The notes beneath the pieces are model-generated. The model made no database searches. It saw only the letters and a program-made list of their open reading frames with translations, and had not been told where the DNA came from. Source: Theropithecus gelada (Eukaryota > Chordata > Mammalia > Primates > Cercopithecidae). Taken from it: 64,000 bases of DNA. Positions 49,231-61,737 of this stretch are shown here, piece by piece; position 1 is the first letter of the stretch, and the number at the start of each line of letters is the position of its first letter. The position numbers and the translations under genes were made by a program. The DNA lies in NCBI RefSeq assembly GCF_003255815.1, contig NC_037682.1, positions 9,860,711 through 9,924,710 of the forward strand, given 5' to 3'.

Positions 49231-49696
49231 GATGTTAATAAGTAATTGAGAGAATAAAGGCTTGGGGCAAAGCTGTACATACATATGAAAACATGTATGT
49301 ATATATTTTCAGATATATGTTGTGGGTGGGCACGGGGGTTGTAGGCACTGATTGCATCTGGAGATGACAGGCACAGCAACAACCCTACTGATTCCCTTCT
49401 TTTCTCTCCCCACTCTGCAACCTCATTTCTTCTTCAATTTGTTCCTTATTTCCTGGGTAGCTTTTATAATATCCTGTGCTCATTATACTTCGAGTACTTT
49501 CTCATCCAGTCAAGGAGGAAAGACATGGCCTCCAATGGTTGGGTACTGGGGTGAGGAAGGAAGACTTTAAGGGGAGCAGGCCTGGCTCCTGATCTCTGAG
49601 ACAACTCTAGGGGTCAGAATCCCCAGTCCTCCTTGGAGTTATAATCACTTTATCATCTGTTGTGAGTGGTTCCCAACTCTTTCTGAGACTGAGGAC

Positions 49697-50002
49697 TTTT
49701 TTGTTTGTTTGTTTGTTTTTTGAGACAGAGTCTCGCTCTGTGCCCAGGCTGGAGTGCAATGGCACGAGCTCAGCTCACTGCAATCTCTGCCTCCTAGGCT
49801 CAAGCGATTATCCTGCCTCAGCCTCCCCAGTAGCTGGGATTACAGGCACCTGCCACTATGCCCAACTAATTTTTGTATTTTTAGCAGAGATGGGTTTTCA
49901 CCATGTTGGTCAGGCTGGTCTCGAACTCCCAACCTCAGGTGATCTGCTCGCCTTCGCCTCTCAAAGTGCTGGGATTACAGGCGTGAGCCACCGCGCCTGG
50001 CC
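49697..50002 (-). mobile_element. Alu element, reverse
   Basis: Reversed dimeric Alu with a (GTTT)n-type tail at 49697-49720. Confidence 0.92.
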
Positions 50003-50807
50003 CACTGAGGACATTTTTAAAAGTCAGTAATTCACAGTACCCCTTCCAAAGTAGTTATTATTTTTATATCTGTTTAGTGTGAGTATAAATGACTCAAAGC
50101 TACTGTGAATTTGGAAAAGCTTTTAGATGACTTTGATGTTATATTTGCCATTGTGGTTAATAAAATATACATTAGAAAAATGGTTTTAGCTTTATATGCA
50201 AGATGTTTCAATCTGCCTTCAGATGTTTGGTGTGCATACGGATTTGTGTATCCTTTGGAATCCCTCCTGCTCTCCCAGGGTCTGGGCTTACTCATTCATG
50301 GAGAACCTCCATGCTAGGAAATTTGCATTCACTCTCTGTCTCTCAGGGATCTAGCCACACATAATTGAAGACAGAGCTCAGTAGGAGTGGCTGAGAGTCT
50401 GTCTACTGTTGCTGATTATCTGCCAAAGCTGGGATAGAGTAGACTGGGATCTTGCAATTATTTGCATGTCAGTGCTTCCTCATGTCACCTGTGTGTGTGG
50501 AGAAGGGGCTGAAAAGGGATCAAAGGAGAAGGGATGTGCAGGCATGTGTGTGAGACCTCAGGTGGAATGATGGTGCAGGTGTTTAGAACAGAGTGTCAGG
50601 TATATACGATTTGCTCAGGAGAGAAATAGGAAACTAGTTGTAATGTGTGTGCTTGCAGGGAGGTAGACACACATGTCTCATGTGTTTTGTGTTAGTGATT
50701 TAATTCAACAGGTAGTTATCAAGGCCTCCTTTGTGATAGACTGTGTGTTGGAGGCTACAGTGGGGTCAGAGATGAATAAAATGACTCTGTGCTCTAGGAA
50801 TTGATTG

Positions 50808-51105
50808 TTTTTTTTTTTGAGGTGGAATTTTGCTCTTGTTGCCCAGGCTGGAGTGCAATGGCACAATCTTGGCTCACTGCAACCTCTGCCTTCCGGGTTC
50901 AAGCGAAGCAATTCTCCTGCCTCAGCCTCCCAAGTAGCTGGGATTGTAGGCATGCACTACCACGCCCAGCTAATTTTGTATTCTTAGTAGAGACGGGGTT
51001 TCTCCATGTTGGTCAGGCTGGTCTCAAACTCCCGACTTCAGGTGATCCGCCTGCCTCGGCCTCCCAAAGTGTTGGGATTATAGGTGTGAGCCACCGCACC
51101 TGGTC
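50808..51105 (-). mobile_element. Alu element, reverse
   Basis: Reversed dimeric Alu with a short T10 tail, body complete. Confidence 0.92.
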
Positions 51106-51194
51106 TGGGAGTTATTAAATTAGGGAAGCAGATATTATGAAATTGAGGAAGCAGATAAAAAAGCTGTCCGGTGTGGTGGTAAGAGATTCCACCT

Positions 51195-51375
51195 CCAGAC
51201 TGCCCAGGCAGTGACTTTATACTTAAACTCTCTTTGCCCCCATTTCCTTATCTATAAATGAAGATAATAATGGTACCTACCTTATAGAGTTATTGTGAAA
51301 ATTAAATTAGCTAGTTTGTGTAAAGTGCTTAGAACAGTGCCTGGCACGTAGAAAATGCTCAATACATAATAGCAA
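51195..51375 (+). mobile_element. MIR element
   Basis: Second half of a MIR on the + strand: ttccttatctataaatgaag, gtaaagtgcttagaacagtg, cctggcacgtag. A short A-rich tract follows at 51375-51420. Confidence 0.75.
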
Positions 51376-51603
51376 AAAAAAACAAAAAACAAAAAAAAAC
51401 AAAAAAACCCCCAAAAACCCAACGACACAATAGTGTGTGGCCCAGAGATGCAGTAAAGCAGTGTGGCTTAGTGATTAAACCGTAGACCTCTGTGGCTCTG
51501 GTCTTGGTTTAAATCTGTTTTCTCTACTCCCTAGGCCTGTGACATTAGGTGAGTACCTAACCTTTACAGTCATTTTTCTTTATGTATAAAATGGTGATAC
51601 GTG

Positions 51604-51910
51604 ACTGGGTGTGGTGGCTCACGCCTGTAATCCCAGCACTTTGGGAGGCCAAGGTGGGTGGATCACGTGAGGTCAGGAGTTCAAAACCAGCCTGGCCCAC
51701 ATGGTGAAACCCCGTCTCTACTAAAAATATAAAACAGTTGGCCGGGCATGGTGGCGCACGCCTGTAATCCCAGCTACTTGGGAGGCTGAGACAGGAGAAC
51801 TACTTGAACCCAGGAGGTGGAGGTTGCAGTGAGCTGAGGTTGCGCCACTGCACTCCAACCTGGCCGACACAGCAAGGCTCCATCTCAAAAAAAAAAAAAA
51901 AAAAAAAAAA
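51604..51910 (+). mobile_element. Alu element
   Basis: Full + strand Alu with an A22 tail, inserted into a MIR-like segment that is visible on both sides (51475-51600 and 51915-52005). Confidence 0.92.
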
Positions 51911-52984
51911 TGGGGATACACACGCTTATCTGATAGGTTTGTTGTAAGAATTAAATTAGCATCTGCTATATAAAATTAGTGATGAGTAAATGGTAGCTAT
52001 TATTACAAGCAAAGTGCAGGGGAGAGTTTGTAAGTTGAGGGGATCAGTAATAGATTTATGAAAGGCATGCTGTTTGCAATTGACCTCGAACACTGATTAA
52101 TAAACTTGATTGGGAGAGGTCATTTGAAGCAAAGGAGCTGGTATGAGCAAAGGCATGGACGCGGGGAAATGTACATCATATCTGTAGAGGGCACCAAGAA
52201 GTATAGGGAGAATAGTAGAACCTAAAGCAGGAGAAGCAGGTTGAGACCAGGTCTTGATGATCTGGCTTAAATTATTTAACTCATATTGAATGCTGACTGG
52301 GTACAGTGTACTGGCAAATGGAGCCACAAAAGAATTTTGAGGAGGGAAATGGATAAGAGAAGAGCTGTACTTAGGGAGCTGGGAGTGAAGTGCAAAGGGA
52401 TTATAGAAGACAGAGTTATGTAGTGAAGAAATCAGTTGGGAGATAGGTCACACAAGAGATATTGAGGACCTGAGCCTTGGTTGTCTTGGGGAGTGGCGAG
52501 AAAGGGTGGTGGCAGTTGTGGTGGCAGTGATTGAAGGCCATTGCTGAGCCTGAAACTGTAGGATTCTTCCTCTTGGATGTGGAGTGGGAGGAGAGGGGTC
52601 AGAGTTGATGAAGTTTCAGGTCTGCATGGTTGGAAGTTTGGTGGAGGGGTGAGAGGAAAGGGGAGTGCCAGGAAGGGGAGCAGGCTTGGCACAATGGATC
52701 ATACTTGTGTTAAGTGGTGGTGCCTCTTGACATTCCAGGTGATTGGGAATGTGAGACCAGAGCTTTGAGTTGAAGCTGGGGCTGCAGATGGAGCTGTGTG
52801 TGTGTAGAGATAGTATTTGAAGCTCTGAGATCAGATGAAGTGGCCAAGGAGAAGGTGAGGAAAATTGAGCAGAAGACTTCAGCGGCGCCGACAGCTGGGA
52901 GAAGGAGGAAGAGTAGTAGTGGCTGCAGACCCAGCAATTTGAACACAGAGAATTGGATCGGAAGGTTAAGGGAGGAGAGGGGGA

Positions 52985-53160
52985 GACTCGCAGCTATTGA
53001 GCATTTGCTGGGTGTCTTAGATGTTTTATCCCATTTGGTCCTCATGATCACCACATGAGGATAACTTTCTCCATTTTACAGAGGGTCAAAGAGAGGCTCA
53101 GAGATGTAAGAGTTGGGATCTGAGCCCTGAGCTGACTCAAGAACCTGTTGCTCCCTACCT
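52985..53160 (-). mobile_element. MIR element, reverse
   Basis: tattgagcatttgctgggtg, then ctccattttacagagggtca and gagaggctcagagatgtaag. Confidence 0.75.
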
Positions 53161-53230
53161 GTCTCCATGCTACCTCCGGAAAGGAGAGCTGGTCAGTTTG
53201 ATTACCTGCATTTGGTTTATTGGGGCTATT

Positions 53231-53557
53231 TAGGGACAAGTTTTTTTTTTTTTTTTTTTTTTTTTTTGAGACAGAGTCTCGCACTGTCGCCCAGGTTAGA
53301 GTGCAATGACGTGATCTCGGCTCACTGCCAGCTCCACTTCCTGGGTTCATGTCATTCTCTTGCCTCAGCCTCCCGAGTAACTGGGACTATAGGCGCCCGC
53401 CACCACGCCCGGCTAATTTTTGTATTTTTAGTAGAGACGGGATTTCACCATGTTAGCCAGGATAGTCTCGATCTCTTGACCTTGTGATCCACCCGCCTTG
53501 GCTTCCTAAAGTGCTGGGATTACAGGCGTGAGCCACCGTGCCCAGCCTAGGGACAAG
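53231..53557 (-). mobile_element. Alu element with target duplication
   Basis: Reversed Alu 53241-53547 flanked by tagggacaag at 53231-53240 and 53548-53557. Confidence 0.93.
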
Positions 53558-54059
53558 GTTTTATCAGAAACCAGTAACTATCCTAAATTCCTTGGGCCAC
53601 AGCTTCTTCCTTAAGCCAGTGTGTGCTGAGGGTGTGCCTGTATTTATCGGTCAGCTGTCCCAGCACAGAGAAAGGACGATAGAGATAGATCAGGAAAATC
53701 TCAGTTTTCCAAGCCCTTGGAGAGGAACCCATCCCAGAGAGCAGGGCATTATCCTATTAAAACACACAGCTAAGCCACATTTAACACATTTCAGATGGAA
53801 ATCTCTTCACAATGTGTTACACACCTCTCTGCCTCCCTAAGCATAATAGCTGGAACGTGATTTAACTTTTTGCAGATGACTCAGGGTGGTCGTGATTCCC
53901 CTCAGGTATTACATCAAACTGTTATGCAGTGGTTCCTTCACTGAGGTTTGTCCCTGCCTGAGATGATGCCTGACTGCTGTATTTCTGAATTCTTATATTA
54001 GCTTTTTCTAGTTTTTCCATCTCTACCCTTAGGAGGAGTTGTCAGTTAGCAACTGACAC

Positions 54060-54060
<1 letters not shown>

Positions 54061-54096
<36 letters not shown>

Positions 54097-54101
54097 TGTG
54101 A
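54061..54101 (+). repeat. (TC)n(TG)n compound microsatellite
   Basis: About 20 bases of TC followed by about 20 bases of TG. Confidence 0.92.
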
Positions 54102-54196
54102 ATGTGGAAATCAGCATTCCTAAGCTAGGAATTGCTGTTAGAATTGTGTGTCACTAACAGTAGGTGGACTCTGGCTAGGGCCTGAGAGGCCCTATG

Positions 54197-54336
54197 AGAA
54201 AATAACAGTTCTTTTTTTTCATTTTTGTAGAAGTAGCTTTATTAAGGATGCAGCTTTACAGCTCCATGACTCCTTCTATAGAGCAAGGCTACCTTCTAGG
54301 CAGTGTGTGTAGAGTAGCCAGAAAATAACAGTTCTT
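54197..54336 (-). pseudogene. 5'-truncated retrocopy of an mRNA 3' end
   Basis: Exact 17-base duplications (agaaaataacagttctt) at 54197-54213 and 54320-54336 flank 106 bases. Read on the - strand, these end with a poly(A) signal AATAAA (+ strand 54238-54243), ten more bases, and an A-rich tail. This is the full hallmark set of an L1-mediated retrocopy. The parent mRNA was not recognised. Confidence 0.8.
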
Positions 54337-54729
54337 AATTGCCCAGGTGTTAGATGTATGTTTTGGTTGTTTAGAGCCTTTTCTTTTCCCTTTTGTTCTG
54401 GTCTTCATCACTGTCCTTGATCACCCATCTGCTGGAATCCTGAGTTCATGTTAGGCAAGACATACCATCTATGACACCACCTCTGTATTCTGCTGGGGGA
54501 GTGAAGTCTTGTGTCTGAAAGTTAAGCAAATGAAATCACCTATGTTGGGTTATTCTGTCAGCTCTAACATCCAGTACTTGTGGTCCTGACAGTTTCTGTG
54601 GGTAGAAGTGGCTTCAGGTAGAATGGGACAGGCTTCTCTAGAGGGTGGTATAGAAAGCAGCTGCTCTCAGAACCCAGAGACAAGCTAGATGCCTCTATGT
54701 AAAGATGGCAAAATGGGTAAGTGCATAGG

Positions 54730-54910
54730 CTGCCATGGTTTGAACCTAGCTTTGCTACTTGTTAGCCGTGTGAACTTGGGCAGTTAACTTATCCACATTG
54801 TTCTTCAACGTCCTACTCTGTAAGAACGTTGTAAGAACTAAGTGAATTAATATATGAAAATCCTTTACAATCCAGGCGCTATTCTGAATCATCAATAAAT
54901 AGTACTATGG
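54730..54910 (+). mobile_element. MIR element
   Basis: gctttgctacttgttagccg, tgtgaacttgggcagttaac, and a degraded downstream half. Confidence 0.7.
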
Positions 54911-55204
54911 TTATTAGCTGTAGTGGTCAGGGAAGGCTTCAAGGAGGAGGTGGGACTTGGCCAGACCTTGAAGAAGGATGACTGAGTGTGAATTATAGTG
55001 GTGGAAAGGAAAGGGCAGGGCTTTCCCACCAGGAGAGTAGACTACATGAGGAATATAGGGGATGTGAATTGAGTGGGTCAGGGCGTGGTGAAGAGACAAA
55101 GTTTGTTGTGTTCTATGGTAGATAAAATCAGAACGTTAGATTAGAATCAGTTTCTAGAAGTCTTGACTTCCAGGCTAAGCATGTAGCCCACTGGAAGTTT
55201 TCAG

Positions 55205-55405
55205 ACAGGCAGATTTGGGTTCAAATTTTGACTGTCACCAACTAGCAGTGTGACCTTAGCCAAGTTACTCCTACTTTCTGAGTCTTGGTTTCTTCAGCTC
55301 TAAAAGGAAGTGATAGTAATATCCATTCACAATGTAGCAGTGGTGGGTAAAGGAACAATGGGCGTAAAGAGCCAGGCACACCCTAAGTGCTCAGTATATG
55401 CAAAG
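55205..55405 (+). mobile_element. MIR element
   Basis: gatttgggttcaaattttga, tgtgaccttagccaagttac, gccaggcacaccctaagtgc. Confidence 0.78.
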
Positions 55406-55686
55406 TGTTATTTTATGATTCACTCAACAAACGTGAGAATGCCTTTTTTTCTGAGCCAGGAGCCATGTAAGCAGCTGGATATAGAGAGAGGAATGAGGCA
55501 TTGTCCTCACTTCTGGATATTTCACAGTCAAGTCAGGAAACAGACATGTTAACACAGTTGCAATAGAGACTCAATAAGATAATTAATAATAGAATGTACA
55601 TTTCTAGAGTTGGCACAAAAGAGGAAGGCTAGCTCTCCTTTGTTTAGAACAGAGACAAACGTATATTGACCTGGATCTTTTTGCTT

Positions 55687-56132
55687 TTTCTTTTTTTTTT
55701 CAGAGACCCAGGCTGAAGTACAGTGGTGTGATCGTAGCTCACTGTGACCTCAAACCCCTGGGCTCAAATGATCCTCCAGTTCAACCTCCTGAGTAGCTGG
55801 GACTATAGGAGCACACCACCCTGTCTGGATAATTTATTTATTTATTTTTTTGAGGAAAGATTTTCTCCGTCATCCAGGCTGGAGTGCAGTGGTGTCATTA
55901 TGGCTCACTGCAGCCTCGACCACCCAGGCTCAAGTGATTCTCCCACCTCAGTCTCCCAAGTAGCTGGGAGTACAGACACGAGTCATTACATCCGGCTAAT
56001 TTTTGCATTTGTTTGTAGAGACGGGTCTCCCTATGTTGCCCAGGCTGGTCTCAAACTCCTGGGCTCAAGTGATCCTCCCACTGTGGCTTCCCAAAGTGCT
56101 GGGATTATAGGCACAAACCACTGTAGCTAGCC
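55687..56132 (-). mobile_element. Old Alu arm and old Alu, reverse
   Basis: 55687-55833 is a single reversed arm with a strongly diverged body; 55846-56132 is a diverged dimeric reversed Alu (AluJ-like). A (TTTA)n linker joins them. Confidence 0.85.
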
Positions 56133-57280
56133 CTTGACTTGGGTTTTAAAGGAAGAGTAGATTTTCTTAGCCAGCTGTAGGTGAAGAGTATTTCAAGCAC
56201 AAGGAATATTATGTGCAGAAACATAGCATATTATAGAAACAGGAAGAAGCTGGGCTGGTTGCAGCCTGGATTGTCGCAGGAAAAGAGGTTAGAGGAAGGC
56301 ACAGTAAAATTTCGGGTGGGATTTTCTGAGAAGACCCACTTTAACCTACAGGCACTGAGAAGCTTTGAAAAGTTTTCAGCAGGGTCGTAACATGGTGGGA
56401 GTGGACCACTTTGTTATGCTGTGGTGTATGAATTTCAAGGTGAAAAGAGTGGCTGTAAAGGGCGTCATCTCCTAGGCTTATTAATGTTCCAAGGAGAGGG
56501 ACTGATCAGGGCCTGGCCTCACCAAGGCCGGGCCTCGGCAGTGCCGGTGGAAATGGAGGGATGATAAGGATTTCTAGGAGTTTAGTTTTGTTTTTAGGGT
56601 TTTAGAAGGTGGAACCAATAGAATCCGGTGATTGGCCTGACAAAAGGAGCAAGTGCTTTCTGGGTGCCTAACTTGATCAGGGAATTTGGTGGGGTGAGAA
56701 GAGGGTTATGAGGCCCACCTTAGACATATTGAGTGTGAGAAGCCTATGAGACACTCAGAGACAGCGGCTCTAAAGGCAGATGGGTACATAGGTCAAGAGC
56801 ACGGGAGAGAGGTTTGTATCAGAAACACTGAAAGGTTCTCATCACAGCACTATTTAGTAAGGCATATCTGTTACCTGTGCCAAAAGGGTCAGGCTAGGGA
56901 TGGGTAGGAGACTGACCAAGAGGAGGCTATTGCAGGAAACCAGGCACAAGGGGTGCGGCCAGAGGCTATGATGACCTAGGATTGCAGTGGAGAAGGGCAA
57001 AGGTGATTCTGCGCTCCTGGGTGTGTATTCTTCTCTGCACCAAGGAGATAGATAACACCGAGCTCAGTGTTGCAGTGAGGCTGATGTGTGACATTGCATG
57101 TGAGAGTCAGTACGGTGCCCAGCACATGGCTAACTAATGGCATCTCTGGATCCTGTGAGGGCAGTGTGGGGCATGTAGTGGGAGCTCAGGCAGCACTGGT
57201 TGAAAGCAGGGGCTTTGCTAAGCACAGAGGAATAAGCACTTGACTGTGGGAGTGGAGGTGTCGAGAATGGCTTCAGTGGT

Positions 57281-57611
57281 GGAGTTTAGATGTCTTTGTT
57301 TTTTTTTTTTGTTTTTGACACGGAGTCTCGCTCTATCACCCAGGCTGGAGTGCAGTGGCGCGATCTCGGCTCACTGCAAACTCTGCCTCCTGGATTCACG
57401 CCATTCTCCTGTCTCAGCCTCCTGAGTAGCTGGGACTACAGGCGCCCGCCACTACGCCCGGCTAATTTTTTGTATTTTTAGTAGAGACAGGGTTTCATCA
57501 TGTTAGCCAGGATGGTCTTGATCTCTTGACCTCATGATCCGCCTGCCTCGGCCTCCCAAAGTGCTGGGATTACAGGCGTGAGCCACTGCGCCCGGCCGGA
57601 GTTTAGATGTC
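57281..57611 (-). mobile_element. Alu element with target duplication
   Basis: Reversed, little-diverged Alu 57299-57597, flanked by ggagtttagatgtc at 57281-57294 and 57598-57611. Confidence 0.95.
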
Positions 57612-58183
57612 AGAGAGTTGGCCAAGCAATTACATTGCTGGGTGGACACATGGTGATACAGGACTGGCACTCAGGGAGGAGGCCGGGACTACCCATGCAG
57701 GTTTGGGAGTCTCTGAGCACGAAAGTGAGCCATCACTGAGGACAGCGAGGAGAAGTAAGAGGAATGTGGAGGGCAGGGGCCAAACCTGAAGGGGCCTGAG
57801 GTGGCAGGGGAGGGGCATAGGTGAATCAGCAGAAAGCAAAGGGCAGCAGAGGAAGAGAGATATGTGAGTTTCTAGGTGCTGTCTCTCCAAAGCCAGAAAC
57901 AAACCAAGCCTGGTTGTTTCAACTTCCTGAGCATAGCATGACGTACATTTCTAGCAGGTGGAAATACGTTTTGAAATACCTGCCATGTTGGATTATCTAG
58001 AAATCACTACGCCTCCTTATTTGCACAGGTGCTGGTGAGACAATTGTGCTGACTGACCAGGGTCTTAGCATACTGGGACCAAAGAAATCCTGGCACAACA
58101 GTCTTTACGAGAGCCAAAGGTTTTCCTGAGGGCCCCTTTATTAGCCGGCTCCCCCCATAAATGTAATGTGATTCAGTTTACTT

Positions 58184-58509
58184 AAGAAAACTATTACTGG
58201 GCACTGTGGCTCACACCTGTAATCCCAGCACTTTGGGAGGCCAAGGCGGGCCCATCACCTGAGGTCGGGAGTTCGAGACTAGCCTGACCAACATGGAGAA
58301 ATCCTGTCTTTACTGAAAATACAAAAATTAGCTAGGTGTGGTGGCGCATGCCGGAAGCTGAGGCAGGAGAATCACTTGAACCTGGGAAGCGGAGGTTGCG
58401 GTGAGCCAAGATCGCGCCATTGCACTCCAGTCTGGGCAACAAGAGCAGAACTCCATCTCAAAAAAAAAAAAAAAAAAAAAAAAAAAAGAAAGAAAGAAAG
58501 AAAACTATT
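58184..58509 (+). mobile_element. Alu element with target duplication
   Basis: + strand Alu 58197-58486 with a long A tail ending in (GAAA)n; aagaaaactatt flanks it at 58184-58195 and 58498-58509. A roughly 20-base deletion lies in the right-arm start near 58352. Confidence 0.92.
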
Positions 58510-60140
58510 GGATTGGATACATAGCTTTTAGGTGATGCAGCTCTCCGGTAGAAGCAGCTCTGTGTTGTGAAGGAGTGTGTTTGTAACACATATTGACATG
58601 GAAAGACTGTGTGTGTAGGTTTAGGAAATGGAAGATAGAAAGAGAGCTGTGTTCATTGCTGGCTGTGTGTCTTTAGCCACTGGAGTCACTGTGGGGTGGT
58701 GGTGTGTGTGTCTAGTGTTATGTAGTAGATTACTGTGCAGGTATTGGTGCTTGCATTCAGCCTGTGTATGTGCGTGGATTATGGGAGTGGTATAAGGTAT
58801 GACAAATGACTGTGTTTGTTTTCAGAGTATAGCTACCTCTCCGTGAGTAAATGAACACATATCACCAAATGGGGTTGGAGGTAGGAGGAGATAGTGTGTG
58901 CATGCGTGAGTGTGTACGGGATAGTTGTGTGTACACAAGTGTGTATCCTGGGGCCTGCACATGCAAGTATGTGTTTCCCCACTGGGTTTGTGTGTTTGTA
59001 GATTGTGCTGTTTCCCCCTTCCTGCCTATTGCTTCATCTAAAGGCTCCCAGGAGGTGGGCACATGGCAAATGTTTGGAGCTGGGGGCACCTCCATCCTCT
59101 TACAAAGCAGATCAGAGTCCAGCCTGCTTGAGGAGTTATAGCTTAGTTGAAGGAATTATCTCCATCTTCTCTTTGTTCCGTCTTCTCCCTTGACCCATTT
59201 GGTGAGCTCCAAGGCCAGGCCCAGGCAGGGCCCTAATAGGTGAGGTCTGCCTGTCCAAAGAATGTGGCATGGTCTAGCTCTGGGCCCAGTGTGGCCTACT
59301 GAATTTGGACTCTCTTCACTCACTGGCATGGCCATCCAGCCTGGGGAGCCTTGGCCTCATCCAGATGTTAAGAAGACATTTGTCCTAGAATCAGAATCAG
59401 AGTCAGAAGAGGCCTCAGAAACTATCCAGTCCACCCCTCTCATTTTTGCAGAAGAGGCAGTAGGGACTCAGAGAGGTTAAGTGAATAGGATGAAAGTCAC
59501 ACAGTGCTGTGTGGCAGAATCATGTTTTCTCACTCTGTGTCCTGATGTCTTTTCACCCCCGGGAGGGTCAGGGGCTGTAGGCGGTTGGGTCCTGTGTACA
59601 GAGGCTTTATATGTGAATTGTGTGAGATGGTGTGTGTCACTGGATTGCTAAGTGCCTATGTGTGTTAGTGTGTCACTGAGCATGAGTGTGTCTCTAGTAA
59701 ACCCTGTGAGACAATTAGTGGTGTGAGTGTGTCCCCATGTCTCTGAGATGCAATGGAACGCAGGGGAGGAGACTGTCTGGGGAAACTGGGAAGCCTGACT
59801 GCCACTCTTGGCCCTGCCTCAGATTCTCTATGTGACCTTGAGTGGTTACTTCCCTGTCCTGGGCCTCAGTTTCCTGAAATGTTACTTGAGGCTTGGGTGT
59901 GATGGGTACTGGCTGACTGTGTGTGAGGTTCTGACTCAGGGAGTAGCTCTGTCTCTGCCTCATCCCCAACATAGCTGTTTCTTGAGATTTGGGCCTTCCA
60001 TGTTGGGTGACTCATGTCAGGGTCTGGGTGGGCTTGGACTCCACTCTCCCCTTGGAGCCCCTGTCCGTGGTACCTTTGCTAACAGCCCTCCTTTTTCTTC
60101 TCTCTCTGCTTCTCCCTTCTCCAAACCTTGCTGGCTGCAG

Positions 60141-60158
60141 AGGAGCACCCCATGGAAG
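60141..60158 (+). CDS. NRXN2: NRXN2 microexon (18 bases), splice segment 1
   Basis: Acceptor ggctgcag before 60141, donor gtgagt at 60159. The 18 bases add E-E-H-P-M-E after the first EGF repeat (FCSE|EEHPMEG in the family) and start and end in phase 1, so skipping is in frame. This is alternative splice segment 1 of alpha-neurexins, between EGF1 and LNS2. The upstream sequence has a long TC-rich tract (60088-60120) with UCUCU words and a UGC close to the acceptor, as seen near neural microexons regulated by PTBP1 and SRRM4. Its small size makes it invisible to ORF finding. Confidence 0.93.
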
Positions 60159-61327
60159 GTGAGTGAAGCCTCCCGGTCGCTGGGGTAGTGGATCTGTTGC
60201 TATGGGGATCCTACAGGAGGGGCTGTCGTTGGCTACCCAAGGACTCCCTTTCCTGCCATGTTTAGGGCCTCTCTGGAGAAGGATGGCTGGGGTCCTCCCT
60301 TGGCTGCCTTGCCCCACTCTCTTGCATCCCCTCTTCATGGGTTTCACGGGAGCTGCTGACCGGCCTTTCTTCTTAGGGAAGAGATGAGCGGTGAGGGTGG
60401 AGGGACGGGGCTGACAGGATTCCGAAGTGCCCAGAAATAATTGGGTAGACAACGTTTAGCCCAGCCCAAGTTAAGAAACTTAGAAAGGCAATTTTGCCAG
60501 ATGCTGGGGCAGGCTAGGGTGGGCTGTTGCCCCAGAAACCTGTGCTTGGGGGAAATCTGCCCTGGAGTCTGGTGCCACTGTGCAGGGCTCAGGGGACTGG
60601 AGGGTGGTGGAGTGCACTGGCAGAGTAGGGGGTTGGGGGTGTATAGTTGGGGCAGCTTCTCTGCCCTACTGTGACCAGCACTTGCCACTTGCAGCAGGCC
60701 CCTAGCCGCTGCCCTACAGGTTGCTAGGTAGGAGTGGTCTGCTTCTTCCTTCATCCAGGTCAGAGGGCAAGGGTAGGGCTTCTGCCTCTCTCTGAGATCT
60801 CTCTGTTCTTTCTCTATCTCCTGTTTTGTTGGCCTCTTCTCCCTGTCCAGTTTCTGTCTTTACCTCCTTTTCTCTACGACTCTGTCCCTGGACCATGTGT
60901 CTCTCCTTCCCCAGGCTCTCTCTGGGTTTCTGTCATTCTCTGACTCTTTCTCTAGCAGTTTGGCTTTCCCTGTGTTTCTTTTCCTTCTCTGGGGTGGACT
61001 GAGAGCAGGAAGAAGGTAGTCCTGGCTTGAAGGCTGTGTTGAAGATGAGCTCACATAGCCACCATGAAGAAGGCTGCAGAGCAGGCATGAGGTGGCATCC
61101 TAGTCCCTTCTCCTGGGAAGGAGGAGTGGGAGGGCAAGGGTGTCCCTGGGGAGGAGCAGAGGAAAGTGCCAAGGATGCAGTAGTTATGGGAAAGAAAGGC
61201 AGCAAAGGGCTCTTTGCCTGAGTGTGGGGCTGGAACCCATTTTCCTTGTGATGTCCATGGTCTGACTTGTCTCTCTTGGAAATCTCTTCTCCTTGGGGTC
61301 CTCAGGTCCCCTGGGCCCAGCTGGCCG

Positions 61328-61329
<2 letters not shown>

Positions 61330-61375
<46 letters not shown>

Positions 61376-61395
61376 ATGTGTGTATGTATGTCTGC
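61330..61395 (+). repeat. (TG)n microsatellite
   Basis: About 38 bases of pure TG, then TATG and TGTA variants. Located 1.2 kb after the NRXN2 microexon on the transcribed sense strand. Confidence 0.93.
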
Positions 61396-61737
61396 ATACA
61401 CATACATTTATACAGCTCTGCTGGTCTGTGTGTCTCTGTGCACGCCTCAGGATATGTGCTGTGTACATGTAACATGATTTTGTGTCTGAGTGTGTGGGTG
61501 TGCTCTGCGCCTCCATCGATGCATATGTGGTGTGGCCCACATTTCTGTATGCCTGTGTAGAGCATCAGCATCTTTGTGTGTCTGCATCTGTGTTTGCATC
61601 TCCGTGTGTCAGTGTTTACCTCTGTGTGTATGTCAGAGAGAGAGTCTGCATGTCTGGGTGGACGCAGCCTTCTGAGGGCTGGAGATAAGATTTAGTGCTG
61701 ATGTGACTTTTACTTGCTCTTGATGTCATGTCTCCTC

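Larger units (their letters stand above)
45524..60140 (+). other. NRXN2: NRXN2 intron 2 (14.6 kb)
   Basis: Donor gtgagc at 45524, acceptor ctgcag at 60135-60140. Content: an 82-bp minisatellite (45978-46535), GT-rich stretches (47310-47780, 48180-48360, 58560-59010), Alus only after 48373, several MIR copies and a small retrocopy (54197-54336). No further exon recognised. Confidence 0.75.
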
